A stretch of DNA of 64,000 nt from Gemmatimonadales bacterium (GTDB taxonomy: Bacteria > Gemmatimonadota > Gemmatimonadetes > Gemmatimonadales > GWC2-71-9). The stretch covers positions 151,403 through 215,402 of the forward strand of contig DASYCE010000032.1 of NCBI GenBank assembly GCA_036500345.1. The letters run 5' to 3'. Below, one piece after another: positions 29,401 to 38,428 of the stretch. A program made the position numbers and the translations under genes. The notes below the pieces were generated by a model. The model ran no database searches, was not told the origin of the DNA, and saw nothing but the letters and a program-made list of their open reading frames with translations. Every line of letters begins with the position of its first letter. Positions within the stretch are counted from its first letter, which is position 1.

Positions 29401-30500
29401 CGCTCAACCTTCGCTCGCTCCTCGAAGAGATGATCGCCAAGGATGCGTCCGACCTTCATCTCACCACCGGGGTGCGCCCCAAGTTGCGCATCGACGGCGA
29501 ACTCGCCGACGCCGACGGGGAAGAGGTGCTGGCACCGAAGGACACCCTGTCGCTCGCCTATTCGGTGCTGACCGAAGCGCAGAAGAAGCGGTTCGAGCAG
29601 GAAGACGAACTCGACTTCTCCTTCGGCATCCAGAACCTGGCGCGCTTCCGCGGCAACGTCTTCAAGCAGCGCGGCTGTGTTGGCATGGCGATCCGGATGA
29701 TCCCGTTCATGGTGAAGTCGTTCGACGAGCTCAAGCTCCCGCCGATCACCGCCAAGCTCGCCGAGCGGCCGCGCGGCCTTGTCCTCGTGACCGGGCCGAC
29801 GGGATCAGGGAAGTCGACGACGCTGGCGGCGATGATCGACAAGATCAACAAGGAACGGACCGGCCACATCATCACGGTGGAAGATCCGATCGAGTTCATT
29901 CATCGTCACCAGAGTTGCATCGTCAACCAGCGGGAAGTCGGTACCGACACGCCGTCCTTCTCGTCGGCGCTCAAGTACGCATTGCGCGAGGATCCCGACG
30001 TGATTCTCGTCGGCGAAATGCGCGATCTCGAGACGATCTCGGCGGCGCTCACCATCGCCGAAACGGGCCATCTCGCGCTGGCGACGCTGCACACCAACTC
30101 GGCGCCGGAAGCGATCAACCGCATCATCGACGTCTACCCGAGCAACCAGCAATCGCAGGTGCGGGCCCAGCTCGCGTTCGTCCTCGAAGGGGTGATCACC
30201 CAGACGCTCCTGCCGCGCGCCAAGGGCCGCGGCCGGGTGATGGTCGCCGAGATCATGGTCGCCACGCCGGCGATCCGTGCGGTGATCCGTGACGACAAGG
30301 TGCACCAGATCTACTCGCTGATGCAGGCCGGCAAGAAGCATGGCATGCAGACGATGAACGATTCGCTCTATCAGGCGTACATGAGCCGGGAAGTCGCCAA
30401 GGAGGACTGCATCCGGGTGTCGCCCAACTCGGCCGAGTTCCTCCGGTCGATCGGCGAGACGCCGATGGAAGAGGGCGCCATCATGGAAGCGAAGCGATGA
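29397..30500 (+). CDS. pilT: Type IV pilus retraction ATPase PilT
   Basis: 367 residues; the start ATG at 29397 overlaps the pilB stop (ATGA) and has AAGGAG at 29383-29388. The retraction motor shows the PilT-type N-terminus (LLEEMIAKDASDLHLTTGVRPKLRIDGEL), Walker A GPTGSGKS (133-140), Asp box VEDPIEFIH, Walker B DVILVGEMRDLET and His box LATLHTNSA. The AIRNLIR-type C-terminal motif of PilT appears here as AIRAVIRDDKVHQI. There is no zinc tetracysteine, which separates it from PilB. It would drive pilus retraction, twitching or DNA uptake. It is the middle gene of pilB-pilT-pilC. Confidence 0.95.
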   Translation: MTLNLRSLLEEMIAKDASDLHLTTGVRPKLRIDGELADADGEEVLAPKDTLSLAYSVLTEAQKKRFEQEDELDFSFGIQNLARFRGNVFKQRGCVGMAIRMIPFMVKSFDELKLPPITAKLAERPRGLVLVTGPTGSGKSTTLAAMIDKINKERTGHIITVEDPIEFIHRHQSCIVNQREVGTDTPSFSSALKYALREDPDVILVGEMRDLETISAALTIAETGHLALATLHTNSAPEAINRIIDVYPSNQQSQVRAQLAFVLEGVITQTLLPRAKGRGRVMVAEIMVATPAIRAVIRDDKVHQIYSLMQAGKKHGMQTMNDSLYQAYMSREVAKEDCIRVSPNSAEFLRSIGETPMEEGAIMEAKR

Positions 30501-30541
30501 GCCGACGCTATTAAGAATGATTCATAGCCACTGGAGTCCCC

Positions 30542-31747
30542 ATGCCCGTCTTTGAATACACGGCGAAGAACGCCACCACCGGCCAGATCATGAAGGGGAG
30601 CTACGACGCTCCCACGCGTGATGAGGTCATCGGCCACCTGCGGAAGAACCGGCTCCTGCTGGTGTCGCTCCGCGAGGCGCCGCGGGAGATCAAGCTCGCC
30701 CTGCCGGGGCGGAGCATCAGCACGCGCGATGTGGTCATCTTCACCCGCCAGTTCGCGACGATGATCAACTCGGGTCTCCCCCTGGTACAGTCGCTCACGA
30801 TTCTGGCGGCGCAGACGCAGAATCCACGGCTCAAGGACGTGACCCGGTCGGTCGTGTTCGACGTCGAGGCCGGCAATACCCTCGCCGACGCGCTCGCCAA
30901 GCATCCCAAGGCGTTTCCGCAACTGTACGTCAACATGGTGGCGGCCGGCGAAGCGGGCGGTATTCTCGACACGATTCTTCTGCGCCTGGCCGCGTTCCTG
31001 GAAAAGAACGACAAGCTGATCCGCAAGGTGAAGAGCGCGATGATCTACCCGGCGGTGATCTTCACCGTCGCGCTGGGCGCCATCGCGATCCTGCTCATCT
31101 TCGTGATTCCTGTCTTCCGCACGATGTTCGACTCGGTGCACATGGAATTGCCGCTGCCGACACGGATCGTGATCGGGCTGTCGGACTTCCTGCGCTCGTT
31201 CTGGTGGGCCGTGGCCGGTGCGGTCGCCCTGGGCGGTTTCCTGTTCAAGCGGTTCTACGATACACCGATCGGTCGCCGCCGCGTCGACGGCCTGCTCCTG
31301 GCAATGCCGGTGCTCGGCGACGTGTTGCGCAAGTCCGCGGTGTCGCGATTCACCCGGACCCTCGGTACGCTGGTATCGTCGGGCGTGTCGATTCTCGACG
31401 GACTCGAGATCACCGCCAAGACCGCAGGCAACACCGTCATTCACGACGCGATCATGGCGGCGCGCACGTCGATCGCCGGCGGCGACACGATCGCCGCTCC
31501 GCTCGACAAATCCGGCGTCTTCCCGCCGATGGTGATCTCGATGATCGCAGTCGGCGAACAGACCGGCGGCCTCGACGAGATGCTCAGCAAGATCGCCGAC
31601 TTCTACGACGACGAAGTGGACGTCGCCGTGAGCGGCCTCCTGTCGCTCCTCGAGCCGATCATGATTCTCTTCCTCGGCGTGATCGTCGGCGGGATGATCG
31701 TGGCGATGTACCTCCCGATCTTCGGAGTGATGCAGACAGTGCAGTAA
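30542..31747 (+). CDS. pilC: Type IV pilus inner-membrane platform protein PilC (GspF family)
   Basis: 401 residues. The N-terminal start is typical (MPVFEYTAKNATTGQIMKG). Two repeated cytoplasmic helical domains carry the family motif: FTRQFATMINSGLPLVQSL (about residues 64-82) and FTRTLGTLVSSGVSILDGL (about 270-288). Each is followed by membrane segments, and three membrane helices are visible in all. The acidic GEAGG/GEQTGGLD loops are conserved. It links the PilB and PilT motors to the growing pilin filament. It starts 41 bp after pilT and is followed by a strong hairpin, so it ends the operon. The remaining core genes (pilD, pilMNOPQ) are not in the window. Confidence 0.95.
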   Translation: MPVFEYTAKNATTGQIMKGSYDAPTRDEVIGHLRKNRLLLVSLREAPREIKLALPGRSISTRDVVIFTRQFATMINSGLPLVQSLTILAAQTQNPRLKDVTRSVVFDVEAGNTLADALAKHPKAFPQLYVNMVAAGEAGGILDTILLRLAAFLEKNDKLIRKVKSAMIYPAVIFTVALGAIAILLIFVIPVFRTMFDSVHMELPLPTRIVIGLSDFLRSFWWAVAGAVALGGFLFKRFYDTPIGRRRVDGLLLAMPVLGDVLRKSAVSRFTRTLGTLVSSGVSILDGLEITAKTAGNTVIHDAIMAARTSIAGGDTIAAPLDKSGVFPPMVISMIAVGEQTGGLDEMLSKIADFYDDEVDVAVSGLLSLLEPIMILFLGVIVGGMIVAMYLPIFGVMQTVQ

Positions 31748-31772
31748 TCGCGGCATCCGCGGTGATACGGAG

Positions 31773-31801
31773 CGGGAGAAGGGGCCATGCCTCTTCTCCC
31801 G
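31773..31801 (+). terminator. Hairpin terminator after pilC
   Basis: A 13-bp stem (31773-31785 with 31789-31801, one G-U pair) with a 3-nt CAT loop is followed by TTT. It lies 25 bp after the pilC stop codon. Confidence 0.75.
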
Positions 31802-31881
31802 TTTCGCGTTCCGGGCCATCCCCCGCCCCATTGAGCGCCCGTTCGCGTAATATTCGAGACCCTCTTCCCGGACAACTTTGC

Positions 31882-32676
31882 ATGCGCGTTTCGCGTTGTG
31901 TCGTCGCGGCAATCGCTCTTGGCCTGGCCGCCGCCCCGCTGGCGGCGCAGGACAACTACGAGATCCAGGTGTATGGCTCCGAGCTCGTCGCCCCCGGCGC
32001 GACGATGGTCGAGCTCCACAGCAACTACACCAACCATACCGGCGTCGACATCGGGCCAGGGATGGTGTCGACGTATCACGCGCTGCACGAGACGGTCGAG
32101 ATCACCCACGGCTTCAATTCGTTCTTCGAACTGGGGTACTACAACTTCACGTCGATCAATCCCGATGGCGGATTCAACTGGGTCGGCACCCACCTGCGGC
32201 CCCGGTTCTCGGTCCCCGCCAGCTGGCACTGGCCGGTCGGCGTGTCGATCTCCCAGGAGTTCGGCTACCAGCGGAAGGAATTCTCCCCGGATACCTGGAC
32301 GTACGAATTCCGTCCGATCATCGACCAGAAGCTCGGGCGCTTCTACTGGGCGGTCAATCCATCACTGGAGCTCTCGCTCAAGGGCGAGGGGCAGCACAAC
32401 GGCTTCGAATTCTCGCCCAATGTGCAGGTGGGCCTGGACGTGAGTCGCCGGGTCAACCTGGCGCTGGAGTATTACGGCAACTTCGGGCCGCTGTCAGGGT
32501 TCGATCCGGTGTCGCAGACTGAGCAGGAGCTCTTCCCGGCGATCAACTACGATTTCGGGCCGGACTGGGAGTTCAACCTCGGCGTCGGGATGGCGCTCAC
32601 CAGCCACACCGATGTGGTCGGTCTCAAGATGATCATCGGGCATCGATTCGGGATCACCAACCGGAAAACGCCGTAG
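31882..32676 (+). CDS. Hypothetical outer-membrane beta-barrel protein
   Basis: 264 residues from the ATG at 31882; the frame is open upstream but the signal peptide starts here (MRVSRCVVAAIALGLAAAPLAAQ). The mature part is a series of short amphipathic strands separated by turns, rich in aromatic and charged residues (VEITHGFNSFFELGYYNFTS, LRPRFSVPASWHWPVGVSIS, LGVGMALTSHTDVVGLKMIIGHRF). This fits a small outer-membrane barrel of about twelve strands. There is no catalytic motif. Similar exported barrels are annotated as transporter-like proteins of unknown function. It lies between the pilus operon and an M1 peptidase with no obvious partner. Confidence 0.65.
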   Translation: MRVSRCVVAAIALGLAAAPLAAQDNYEIQVYGSELVAPGATMVELHSNYTNHTGVDIGPGMVSTYHALHETVEITHGFNSFFELGYYNFTSINPDGGFNWVGTHLRPRFSVPASWHWPVGVSISQEFGYQRKEFSPDTWTYEFRPIIDQKLGRFYWAVNPSLELSLKGEGQHNGFEFSPNVQVGLDVSRRVNLALEYYGNFGPLSGFDPVSQTEQELFPAINYDFGPDWEFNLGVGMALTSHTDVVGLKMIIGHRFGITNRKTP

Positions 32677-32721
32677 CCATCCAGTATTAGTTTTTTCCCC
32701 GACTCTTTCGGAAAGTTTTCC

Positions 32722-34695
32722 ATGTTCCGCATGGCTTGTGTCGCGTCATGTATCCTGGCGATGCCGCTTGGTGCCCAGGTGGTGCAAGGGCTTCCTCCCA
32801 ATCCGCCGCTTCGGCCATCGGAGGCGGTGGCCGACACGTCGATCTTCGCGCCACTGGTCCTGCCGAGCGCGAACCTGATCCGGACGGGGAGCGGGGCTCC
32901 CGGCGCGCGCTACTGGCAGAATCATGCCGATTACGACATCGCGGCGACGCTCGACACGGCGGCGAAGACGCTGCACGGGCAGCTCACCCTTCGCTACACC
33001 AACAACTCGCCCGATACGCTGCAGTACATCTGGATCCAGACCGAACAGAACGCGTTCAAGGCGAATTCACTGAATTCGTACATCTTCCCCGCCGATTCCC
33101 GATTTGGCGCCAAGAATTTCGAGGGCGGGGACGTCATCGAACACTTCAATCAGGTCCTTCCCGGTGCCACGCGGACCGCGGCGGGTCGGCACCTCCCGCT
33201 CCACCTGCGCGACAACGAAACAGTCACCAAGGTTGATCTCGCCGAACCGCTCGCGCCGGGACACACCGCCACGTTCGATGTCGCCTGGCACTTCCTGATT
33301 CCCGAGCACGGCGCCGACCGGATGGGTCGCGACGGCTCGCTCTACGAACTGGCGCAGTGGTATCCCAGAATGTGCGTCTACGACGACGTCCGCGGCTGGA
33401 ATACCGAGCCGTATCTCGGCCAGGGCGAGTTCTATCTCGAATATGGTGATTTCAACGTCGCCGTGACCGTCCCCGCCGGCTACATCGTCGCCGCAACCGG
33501 CACGCTGCAGAATGGCCCCGAGGTGTTGACGCCCACCGAGATCTCGCGGTTGGCGGCGGCGTCCAAGTCGGCGACGCCGGTCCACATCATCACCGCCGAC
33601 GAACTGAAGAGCGGTTCCGCGCGCCCACGGGCCACGGGGACGATGACGTGGCGCTTTGCTGCGAAGGATGTGCGCGACGCCGTCTGGGCCGGATCGCCGG
33701 ACTACCAGTGGGACGCGTCGAGCTACAAGGGTGCGATGGCGAACGCGTATTTCCGTCCGTCCGCGGCGTTCAACTGGAACGATGCGGCCGACCAGGCCCG
33801 CATGTCGATCATGGAATACTCGGAACGCTGGTATCCATATCCGTGGCCGCAAATCTCCGCGGTCGAGGGACCGATCAGCGGGATGGAGTATCCGATGCTC
33901 GCGATGGAGACGGTGAGTCGCGACAAGTACGATCTCTACAACGTGGTCACCCACGAGATCGGCCACATGTGGTTCCCGATGCTCGTGGGGTCGAACGAGC
34001 GGGAGTACATGTGGCAGGACGAAGGGTTCAACACCTTCATCAATACCTTCTCCGAAGCTCGCCGCTACCCCGAAAAGGGCGATCAGATGGCGCGCGCCGC
34101 CGAACAGCGCACCGAGATCGAGTATGTGATGCGCGTCGGTGCTGACCAGCCGGTGATGATCAATCCTGACCGGATCGACCCGAACCTGCTGGGGATCTCG
34201 GCATACGACAAACCGAGCGTCGGCCTGCAGCTTCTGCGGCAGGAGATCCTCGGGCCGGCCACGTTTGACGACGCCTTCCGCACCTACGTCAAGCGCTGGG
34301 CGTTCAAGCATCCTACCCCTGCCGATTTCTTCCGCACGATGGAGGATGTGAGCGGTCGCCGGCTCGACTGGTTCTGGCGCGAATGGTTCATCGAGAACGC
34401 GCGCTTCGACCAGGCGATCGACACGGTGGCCATCCGGCAGTCAGGCGATACCAGTCAGGTCGCCGTGATGTACGGCAACCGGATGCGCGGCGTGCTGCCG
34501 ATTCACGTCCGGTTCACCTTCGCGGACAGCTCGAAGCAGGACTTCACCTATCCGGCGGAGGTGTGGAGCACCAACACCAGCCACTACGTGCGCGAGTACG
34601 CGTTCGTCGGCAAGAAAGTCGCGAAGATCGAGCTCGATCCCGATCACCTGCTGGTGGATGTGGAACGGACCAACAACTCCTGGACGCCGAAGTAG
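32722..34695 (+). CDS. Secreted M1-family zinc metallopeptidase
   Basis: 657 residues with a signal peptide (MFRMACVASCILAMPLGAQ). An N-terminal beta domain (residues ~60-280) resembles that of M1 aminopeptidases. The catalytic part carries HEIGH at 411-415 with the third zinc ligand Glu434, giving HEXXH-x18-E. The exopeptidase GAMEN motif appears degenerate, as GMEYPM just before it. The C-terminal region (FFRTMEDVSGRRLDWFWREWF) is also typical. The family hydrolyses N-terminal residues of peptides; location in the periplasm or outside is predicted from the signal. A 45-bp gap separates it from the barrel gene and a perfect 19-bp hairpin follows. Confidence 0.9.
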   Translation: MFRMACVASCILAMPLGAQVVQGLPPNPPLRPSEAVADTSIFAPLVLPSANLIRTGSGAPGARYWQNHADYDIAATLDTAAKTLHGQLTLRYTNNSPDTLQYIWIQTEQNAFKANSLNSYIFPADSRFGAKNFEGGDVIEHFNQVLPGATRTAAGRHLPLHLRDNETVTKVDLAEPLAPGHTATFDVAWHFLIPEHGADRMGRDGSLYELAQWYPRMCVYDDVRGWNTEPYLGQGEFYLEYGDFNVAVTVPAGYIVAATGTLQNGPEVLTPTEISRLAAASKSATPVHIITADELKSGSARPRATGTMTWRFAAKDVRDAVWAGSPDYQWDASSYKGAMANAYFRPSAAFNWNDAADQARMSIMEYSERWYPYPWPQISAVEGPISGMEYPMLAMETVSRDKYDLYNVVTHEIGHMWFPMLVGSNEREYMWQDEGFNTFINTFSEARRYPEKGDQMARAAEQRTEIEYVMRVGADQPVMINPDRIDPNLLGISAYDKPSVGLQLLRQEILGPATFDDAFRTYVKRWAFKHPTPADFFRTMEDVSGRRLDWFWREWFIENARFDQAIDTVAIRQSGDTSQVAVMYGNRMRGVLPIHVRFTFADSSKQDFTYPAEVWSTNTSHYVREYAFVGKKVAKIELDPDHLLVDVERTNNSWTPK

Positions 34696-34718
34696 CGGTT
34701 CGCTGACGGGATGGCCAG

Positions 34719-34763
34719 AAACGAAGAGGGATCTCGATCGCCGGTCGAGATCCCTCTTCGTTT
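34719..34763. terminator. Perfect 19-bp bidirectional terminator
   Basis: Arms 34719-34737 and 34745-34763 are perfectly complementary (AAACGAAGAGGGATCTCGA) with a 7-nt loop. The A and T ends of the stem supply U-tracts in both directions. It separates the convergent M1 peptidase gene and the Arg/Met-rich protein gene. Confidence 0.9.
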
Positions 34764-34779
34764 GTGCGGTAGCTGCTGG

Positions 34780-35397
34780 TCAACGATCGATCGGCTGGGC
34801 GGCGGAACTGTCTGGCCGGGCGCGGCGCCGCATGCCGAGCGAGTCGCCGAACGGGCGCCGTCCGCCGCGGCCGCGGAACGCCATCGCCGAATCACCGGGC
34901 CGCCCGCGGCGCAGCATCGCTCCGTTTCCCATCGACGGGGCGCCGAACCGTCCTCGGGGCCCGAGTGCTGCAGGGCCGCGCATCATGCCTGGACGCATCA
35001 GTCCGCGCCGCATCTCCATCGGTGCACCTCGCATCGCCATCGGTGGCCTGCGGTTCGCCATCGCATTGCGTCGCATCGCCATGCCGCCGCGTCGTGGTCC
35101 GCGAAAGCGCGCCATCCGGGCCCGCATCACGCCGTTGGCGCGGCCGAACCTCCGTCCATGCCAGCCGGCGGCGTCGAGCTCCTTGCGCATCCGGTCGCGG
35201 GTGCGCCGAAGCGATGCGCGCTGATTGTCGAGCTCCTGCTGATACCGTTGCCGGATCGCGTCAAAGCGCTTGGCCGAGTCGGCGCTCGACCGTGGCGCTG
35301 CGGCGCGGGCTCTCGGCGCGGGACGAGCCGGCACCTGCGCCGTGAGAGGAACTGCAAGAAAGGTTGCTGCTGCCATCACCATCCACGCGTTGCGCAT
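34780..35397 (-). CDS. Secreted Arg/Met/Gly-rich protein of unknown function
   Basis: 205 residues, ATG at 35397 with a GAGG ribosome site just upstream. A clear signal peptide (MRNAWMVMAAATFLAVPLTAQ) is followed by an Ala/Pro/Arg stretch and a helical, possibly coiled segment (FDAIRQRYQQELDNQRASLRRTRDRMRKEL, residues ~46-75). From about residue 80 to the end it is low-complexity and very basic, with repeated MRRG, MAMR, RPGMMRG and GRGG-type units. The helical part is a little like periplasmic stress proteins of the Spy/CpxP kind, but the LTxxQ motif is not seen. Met clusters could bind copper or silver, and Arg clusters could bind polyanions; both are guesses. No family recognised. Confidence 0.6.
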   Translation of the reverse strand: MRNAWMVMAAATFLAVPLTAQVPARPAPRARAAAPRSSADSAKRFDAIRQRYQQELDNQRASLRRTRDRMRKELDAAGWHGRRFGRANGVMRARMARFRGPRRGGMAMRRNAMANRRPPMAMRGAPMEMRRGLMRPGMMRGPAALGPRGRFGAPSMGNGAMLRRGRPGDSAMAFRGRGGRRPFGDSLGMRRRARPDSSAAQPIDR

Positions 35398-35462
35398 CGG
35401 ATCCTCGTCGTTGGCGTGTCGTGTCCTTCAGATCGTACGCGCGCGAGATGGTGGTGGTTGTC

Positions 35463-36857
35463 CTACTTGTCGATCCCCGACCACGCGGACCATCCGCCCA
35501 GGAGATTCGTGACGTTGCGAAATCCCATCTGCTCGAGCATTGATGCACCGATCGCCGAGCGCGATCCTCCAGCGCAGTGCAACGCGACCGGCGTGTTGCG
35601 ATCGATCGACGCCATCGCCCGGGGGAGCGTGCCGAGCGGATGATGCTCGGCGCCATCGAGGTGTCCCGCGGCCCATTCATCGGGATCGCGCACGTCGACG
35701 ATGACCACTCCGTGCCGCTGCAGCTGCTCCACCTCGGCCATCGGAACCTGCTTGCCGCGGACCAGCGATCCGTCGCGCTTCCCGGCGTCGAGCAGCCCTG
35801 GTCCGAACATCCCCTTGACCCGGTCGATGCCGATGGACGCCAGTGCCGTCCGGGCGCCGGCGCCAATCGCCGGAGTCGGTGCCAACAGGTAGATGTCGCG
35901 ATCGTAGGGAACCAGCCATCCCGCCCATTTGGTGAACGCGCGTGCGAACGGGATGTTAAGCCACCCCTCGCGGTGCGCCTCGGCAAACGCTCCTTCGAGC
36001 CGGACATCGATGAGGAATGCCTTGTCGCCAAGGGTGTCGAGCGTGGCCGGATCAAGGATGGGGAGATCGGTGGACGGCAGGACCGGCGGACCTTCGCGGT
36101 TGAGTCGTTTCATTTCGGCGAAATACACCGGCGGCTCCGATTGCCCCTCGAGCACCGATGCGACGAACGCTGCTTCGTCCCGAGCGATGAACGCCCAGCT
36201 GGAGAGCCGCTCGTACCCCAGCGTCGATGACGGCACCGAGCCGAGTGCCTTGCCACATGCGGAGCCGGCGCCGTGCCCCGGCCAGACCTGCATGTAATTG
36301 GGATACGGCGCGAGGCGTTGCAACGAACGGAACAACGCCGCCGCAGCGGCGCGCTTCGAGTCGGCAACTCCCGCCGCACGTTCGAGGAGATCAGGACGGC
36401 CGACATCGCCAACGAAGACAAAGTCCCCGGAGAGGATCGCAAACGGCTCGTTGCTCCGGGCGAGGTCGGTGACGATGAAGGAGATGTGCTCGGGTGTGTG
36501 TCCGGGGGTGTGGAGGACGTCGAGGCGGACGCGTCCGAACGAGATCGAATCGCCGTCATGCAGCAGTACCGCGCCATCCGACGCCGCGAACTGGTATTGC
36601 CACTCCGTGCCGCCTTCTCCCGACAGGAGCGGTGTCGCTCCGGTTGCCGCGGCGAGCTGGCGCGTCCCCGATGCGAAGTCGGCGTGGATGTGCGTTTCGG
36701 CGACACGGGTGATCGTGACGTGCTCCTGCCGCGCCGCGACGAGATACTGCTCGACGTCGCGCGCCGGATCGATCACGATCCCTTCGCCGCACTGTTCGCA
36801 GCCGATGAGATAGCTCGCCTGGGCGAGGCGGTCGTCGTAGAAGCGGCGGACAATCAC
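35463..36857 (-). CDS. MBL-fold persulfide dioxygenase-like protein fused to two rhodanese domains
   Basis: 464 residues from a GTG at 36857, with GGAGGA on the minus strand at 36870-36865; the start overlaps the upstream nuclease stop (GTGA). Residues 1-230 are a metallo-beta-lactamase fold of the ETHE1 type: THIHADFASGTRQLA (His56, His58, Asp60), HTPGHTPEH, LSGDFVFVGDVGRPDL and VWPGHGAGSACGK. Two rhodanese modules follow. The first (~residues 265-350) lacks an active-site cysteine. The second has the loop HCAGGSRS, giving an intact persulfide-carrying Cys near residue 427. The family oxidises glutathione or similar persulfides to sulfite, and the rhodanese part moves sulfane sulfur. A sulfide or persulfide detoxification role is likely. 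Confidence 0.88.
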   Translation of the reverse strand: MIVRRFYDDRLAQASYLIGCEQCGEGIVIDPARDVEQYLVAARQEHVTITRVAETHIHADFASGTRQLAAATGATPLLSGEGGTEWQYQFAASDGAVLLHDGDSISFGRVRLDVLHTPGHTPEHISFIVTDLARSNEPFAILSGDFVFVGDVGRPDLLERAAGVADSKRAAAAALFRSLQRLAPYPNYMQVWPGHGAGSACGKALGSVPSSTLGYERLSSWAFIARDEAAFVASVLEGQSEPPVYFAEMKRLNREGPPVLPSTDLPILDPATLDTLGDKAFLIDVRLEGAFAEAHREGWLNIPFARAFTKWAGWLVPYDRDIYLLAPTPAIGAGARTALASIGIDRVKGMFGPGLLDAGKRDGSLVRGKQVPMAEVEQLQRHGVVIVDVRDPDEWAAGHLDGAEHHPLGTLPRAMASIDRNTPVALHCAGGSRSAIGASMLEQMGFRNVTNLLGGWSAWSGIDK

Positions 36858-37672
36858 TGTGCTGTCCTCCCAAGGGTGCGCTCGAGGAGCGCGCCGAGAC
36901 GGACGCCGGCGCGGAGCAGGCGTTCCTGGATGATTGGACGTGCGCTGTCGGCGTAGTGCTGGTCGATCACCAGTGATTGCGGCAGATCGCGATAGACCAT
37001 GTCGCGGGCGATGTCGTGCGATTCCATTGCCCACTGGACCGCCGTGCCGCCGCTGATCGCCGCGACATCGGGCCGGTGCGAGAGTTCGTTCATGATGTTC
37101 TGCTCGATCTGTTCGTCACTTTCGCCCCATGAGAGCAGCAGTCGGCTATCCCAGAGGGAGTGGAGATTGGTCGGGTTCGCGTCGAACGTGAGCTTGATGC
37201 TATTGCCGCCCTGATCATTGCGGTCGCCGGCGTGCAGCGGTTGATGTACGTCGCCGACGAGATGGACCACCCACTTGAGCGCCGTGCCGCGGGTCGAGTC
37301 GGGCAGGGACCGGTTGCCGAGGATCGCCGCCTGCCGCGTGATCTGCACGATAAGACAGTCGTCGTTCTTGCAGTCGCGCGACGGGACGTAGGTCGAGTCA
37401 TAGACCTCGATGTTGACGTAGTGCCACGGCGACGTCTGCGGCATCTCCCGGCGATGTTCGTCCGCCCAGGCAGCGACGTCAGTGATATTCTGGCCGTCGA
37501 GGAGGCGCCGGGTTTCGTCGGCCACGGCAGGGGAGAGTCGGTTGAGGGCGACCTGCGCCACGATCCGGTGTCCGTCCGCTCCCCAGAATCGGGTCAACGA
37601 CTCCGATCGTGGCGTGGGAACGAACATGACGGCGGCCGCGCCGATCGAGGCGACGTGGCGGGAAATGAGCAT
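36854..37672 (-). CDS. Secreted S1/P1-type nuclease
   Basis: 272 residues from the ATG at 37672, chosen because a signal-like segment (ISRHVASIGAAAVMFV) begins there; the frame is open 23 codons further upstream. S1/P1 nucleases are trinuclear-zinc enzymes that cut single-stranded DNA and RNA and remove 3' phosphates. Expected ligands are present: the early Trp and His (FWGADGHRI), AAWADEHR, TSPWHYVNI, VVHLVGDVHQPLHAGDRNDQGGN and LHSLWDSRLL. In the family the Trp of WG is the first mature residue and coordinates zinc through its amino group; here it is residue 29. The gene is translationally coupled to the persulfide dioxygenase, which is an odd pairing. A role in nutrient (phosphate or nucleotide) scavenging is likely. 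Confidence 0.92.
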   Translation of the reverse strand: MLISRHVASIGAAAVMFVPTPRSESLTRFWGADGHRIVAQVALNRLSPAVADETRRLLDGQNITDVAAWADEHRREMPQTSPWHYVNIEVYDSTYVPSRDCKNDDCLIVQITRQAAILGNRSLPDSTRGTALKWVVHLVGDVHQPLHAGDRNDQGGNSIKLTFDANPTNLHSLWDSRLLLSWGESDEQIEQNIMNELSHRPDVAAISGGTAVQWAMESHDIARDMVYRDLPQSLVIDQHYADSARPIIQERLLRAGVRLGALLERTLGRTAQ

Positions 37673-37817
37673 ATCCGATCCGAAGCTGGGGTCACGCCCG
37701 AGCGCCGCGGCTCGGGAACGTCCACATTGTAGCCGGAGCAACCGTCAAATGCATACCGGCGGCAGAGGGTTCCCCACCGCCGGGAACAGCTGGCGGGGAC
37801 GCGACAAGGAGCAGGGA

Positions 37818-38417
37818 ATGGGCAGGAAATTGTGGGTATTCCTGGCGTTGGTCATGGTGGTCGCGGCGCTCCGGCTCGGGGCGCAGGACACCCTCGGGTC
37901 ACGCATCACCAACGCGGGGGCGGTACGGGCCAACGCGGCGACCGATTCGGTCTTCATCTCCCGGACCCGGCTCGCCGATACCGTCGACATCGGCGATTTC
38001 GCCAGCGCGATGCTCGCCCGCATTGGCGCGCCGCCGTTCGACGATTCCCTCGGCTTCCGGGTCTTCTCCGATGGTCGATCGATCAGGATCCGCGGTCGCC
38101 TGATGGATTTTCCTCCCGATTCCCGCGCCGAACTCGGTCCGATCTTCTCCTTTCTCGACTCGACCTCAGTCTGGGAGGCGCAGATCTCGATGCCACAGCG
38201 GGACAGCGGCATCATGCGCTTCCGGCTCGACCGCGTCACAGTCCGGGGCTTTCCGATTCCCGACCTGCTGCTGCTCGCGGCAGTGAGTCAGTACAGCAAG
38301 CGCTACCCCGGAATGCTGCAGGCAGGTGGGCGCGCGTTTGATGTCGGCATGCCGAAGGAAGCGAAGGTTTCGCTGATCACCAACGGGATCGTGCTGAAGA
38401 TGCCGCCGAAGCCTTAG
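37818..38417 (+). CDS. Hypothetical exported protein
   Basis: 199 residues from the ATG at 37818 with AAGGAG at 37806-37811. An N-terminal signal or anchor (MGRKLWVFLALVMVVAALRLGAQ) is followed by an acidic, mixed alpha/beta sequence with no cysteines. Recognisable stretches such as RFRLDRVTVRGFPIPDLLLLAAVSQY and FDVGMPKEAKVSLITNGIVL suggest a small globular lipid- or protein-interacting domain, but I do not recognise the family. It is divergent from the S1/P1 nuclease and lies 11 bp before an MFS gene, so it may share an operon with it. Confidence 0.6.
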   Translation: MGRKLWVFLALVMVVAALRLGAQDTLGSRITNAGAVRANAATDSVFISRTRLADTVDIGDFASAMLARIGAPPFDDSLGFRVFSDGRSIRIRGRLMDFPPDSRAELGPIFSFLDSTSVWEAQISMPQRDSGIMRFRLDRVTVRGFPIPDLLLLAAVSQYSKRYPGMLQAGGRAFDVGMPKEAKVSLITNGIVLKMPPKP

Positions 38418-38428
38418 CTTTGGGGCCG

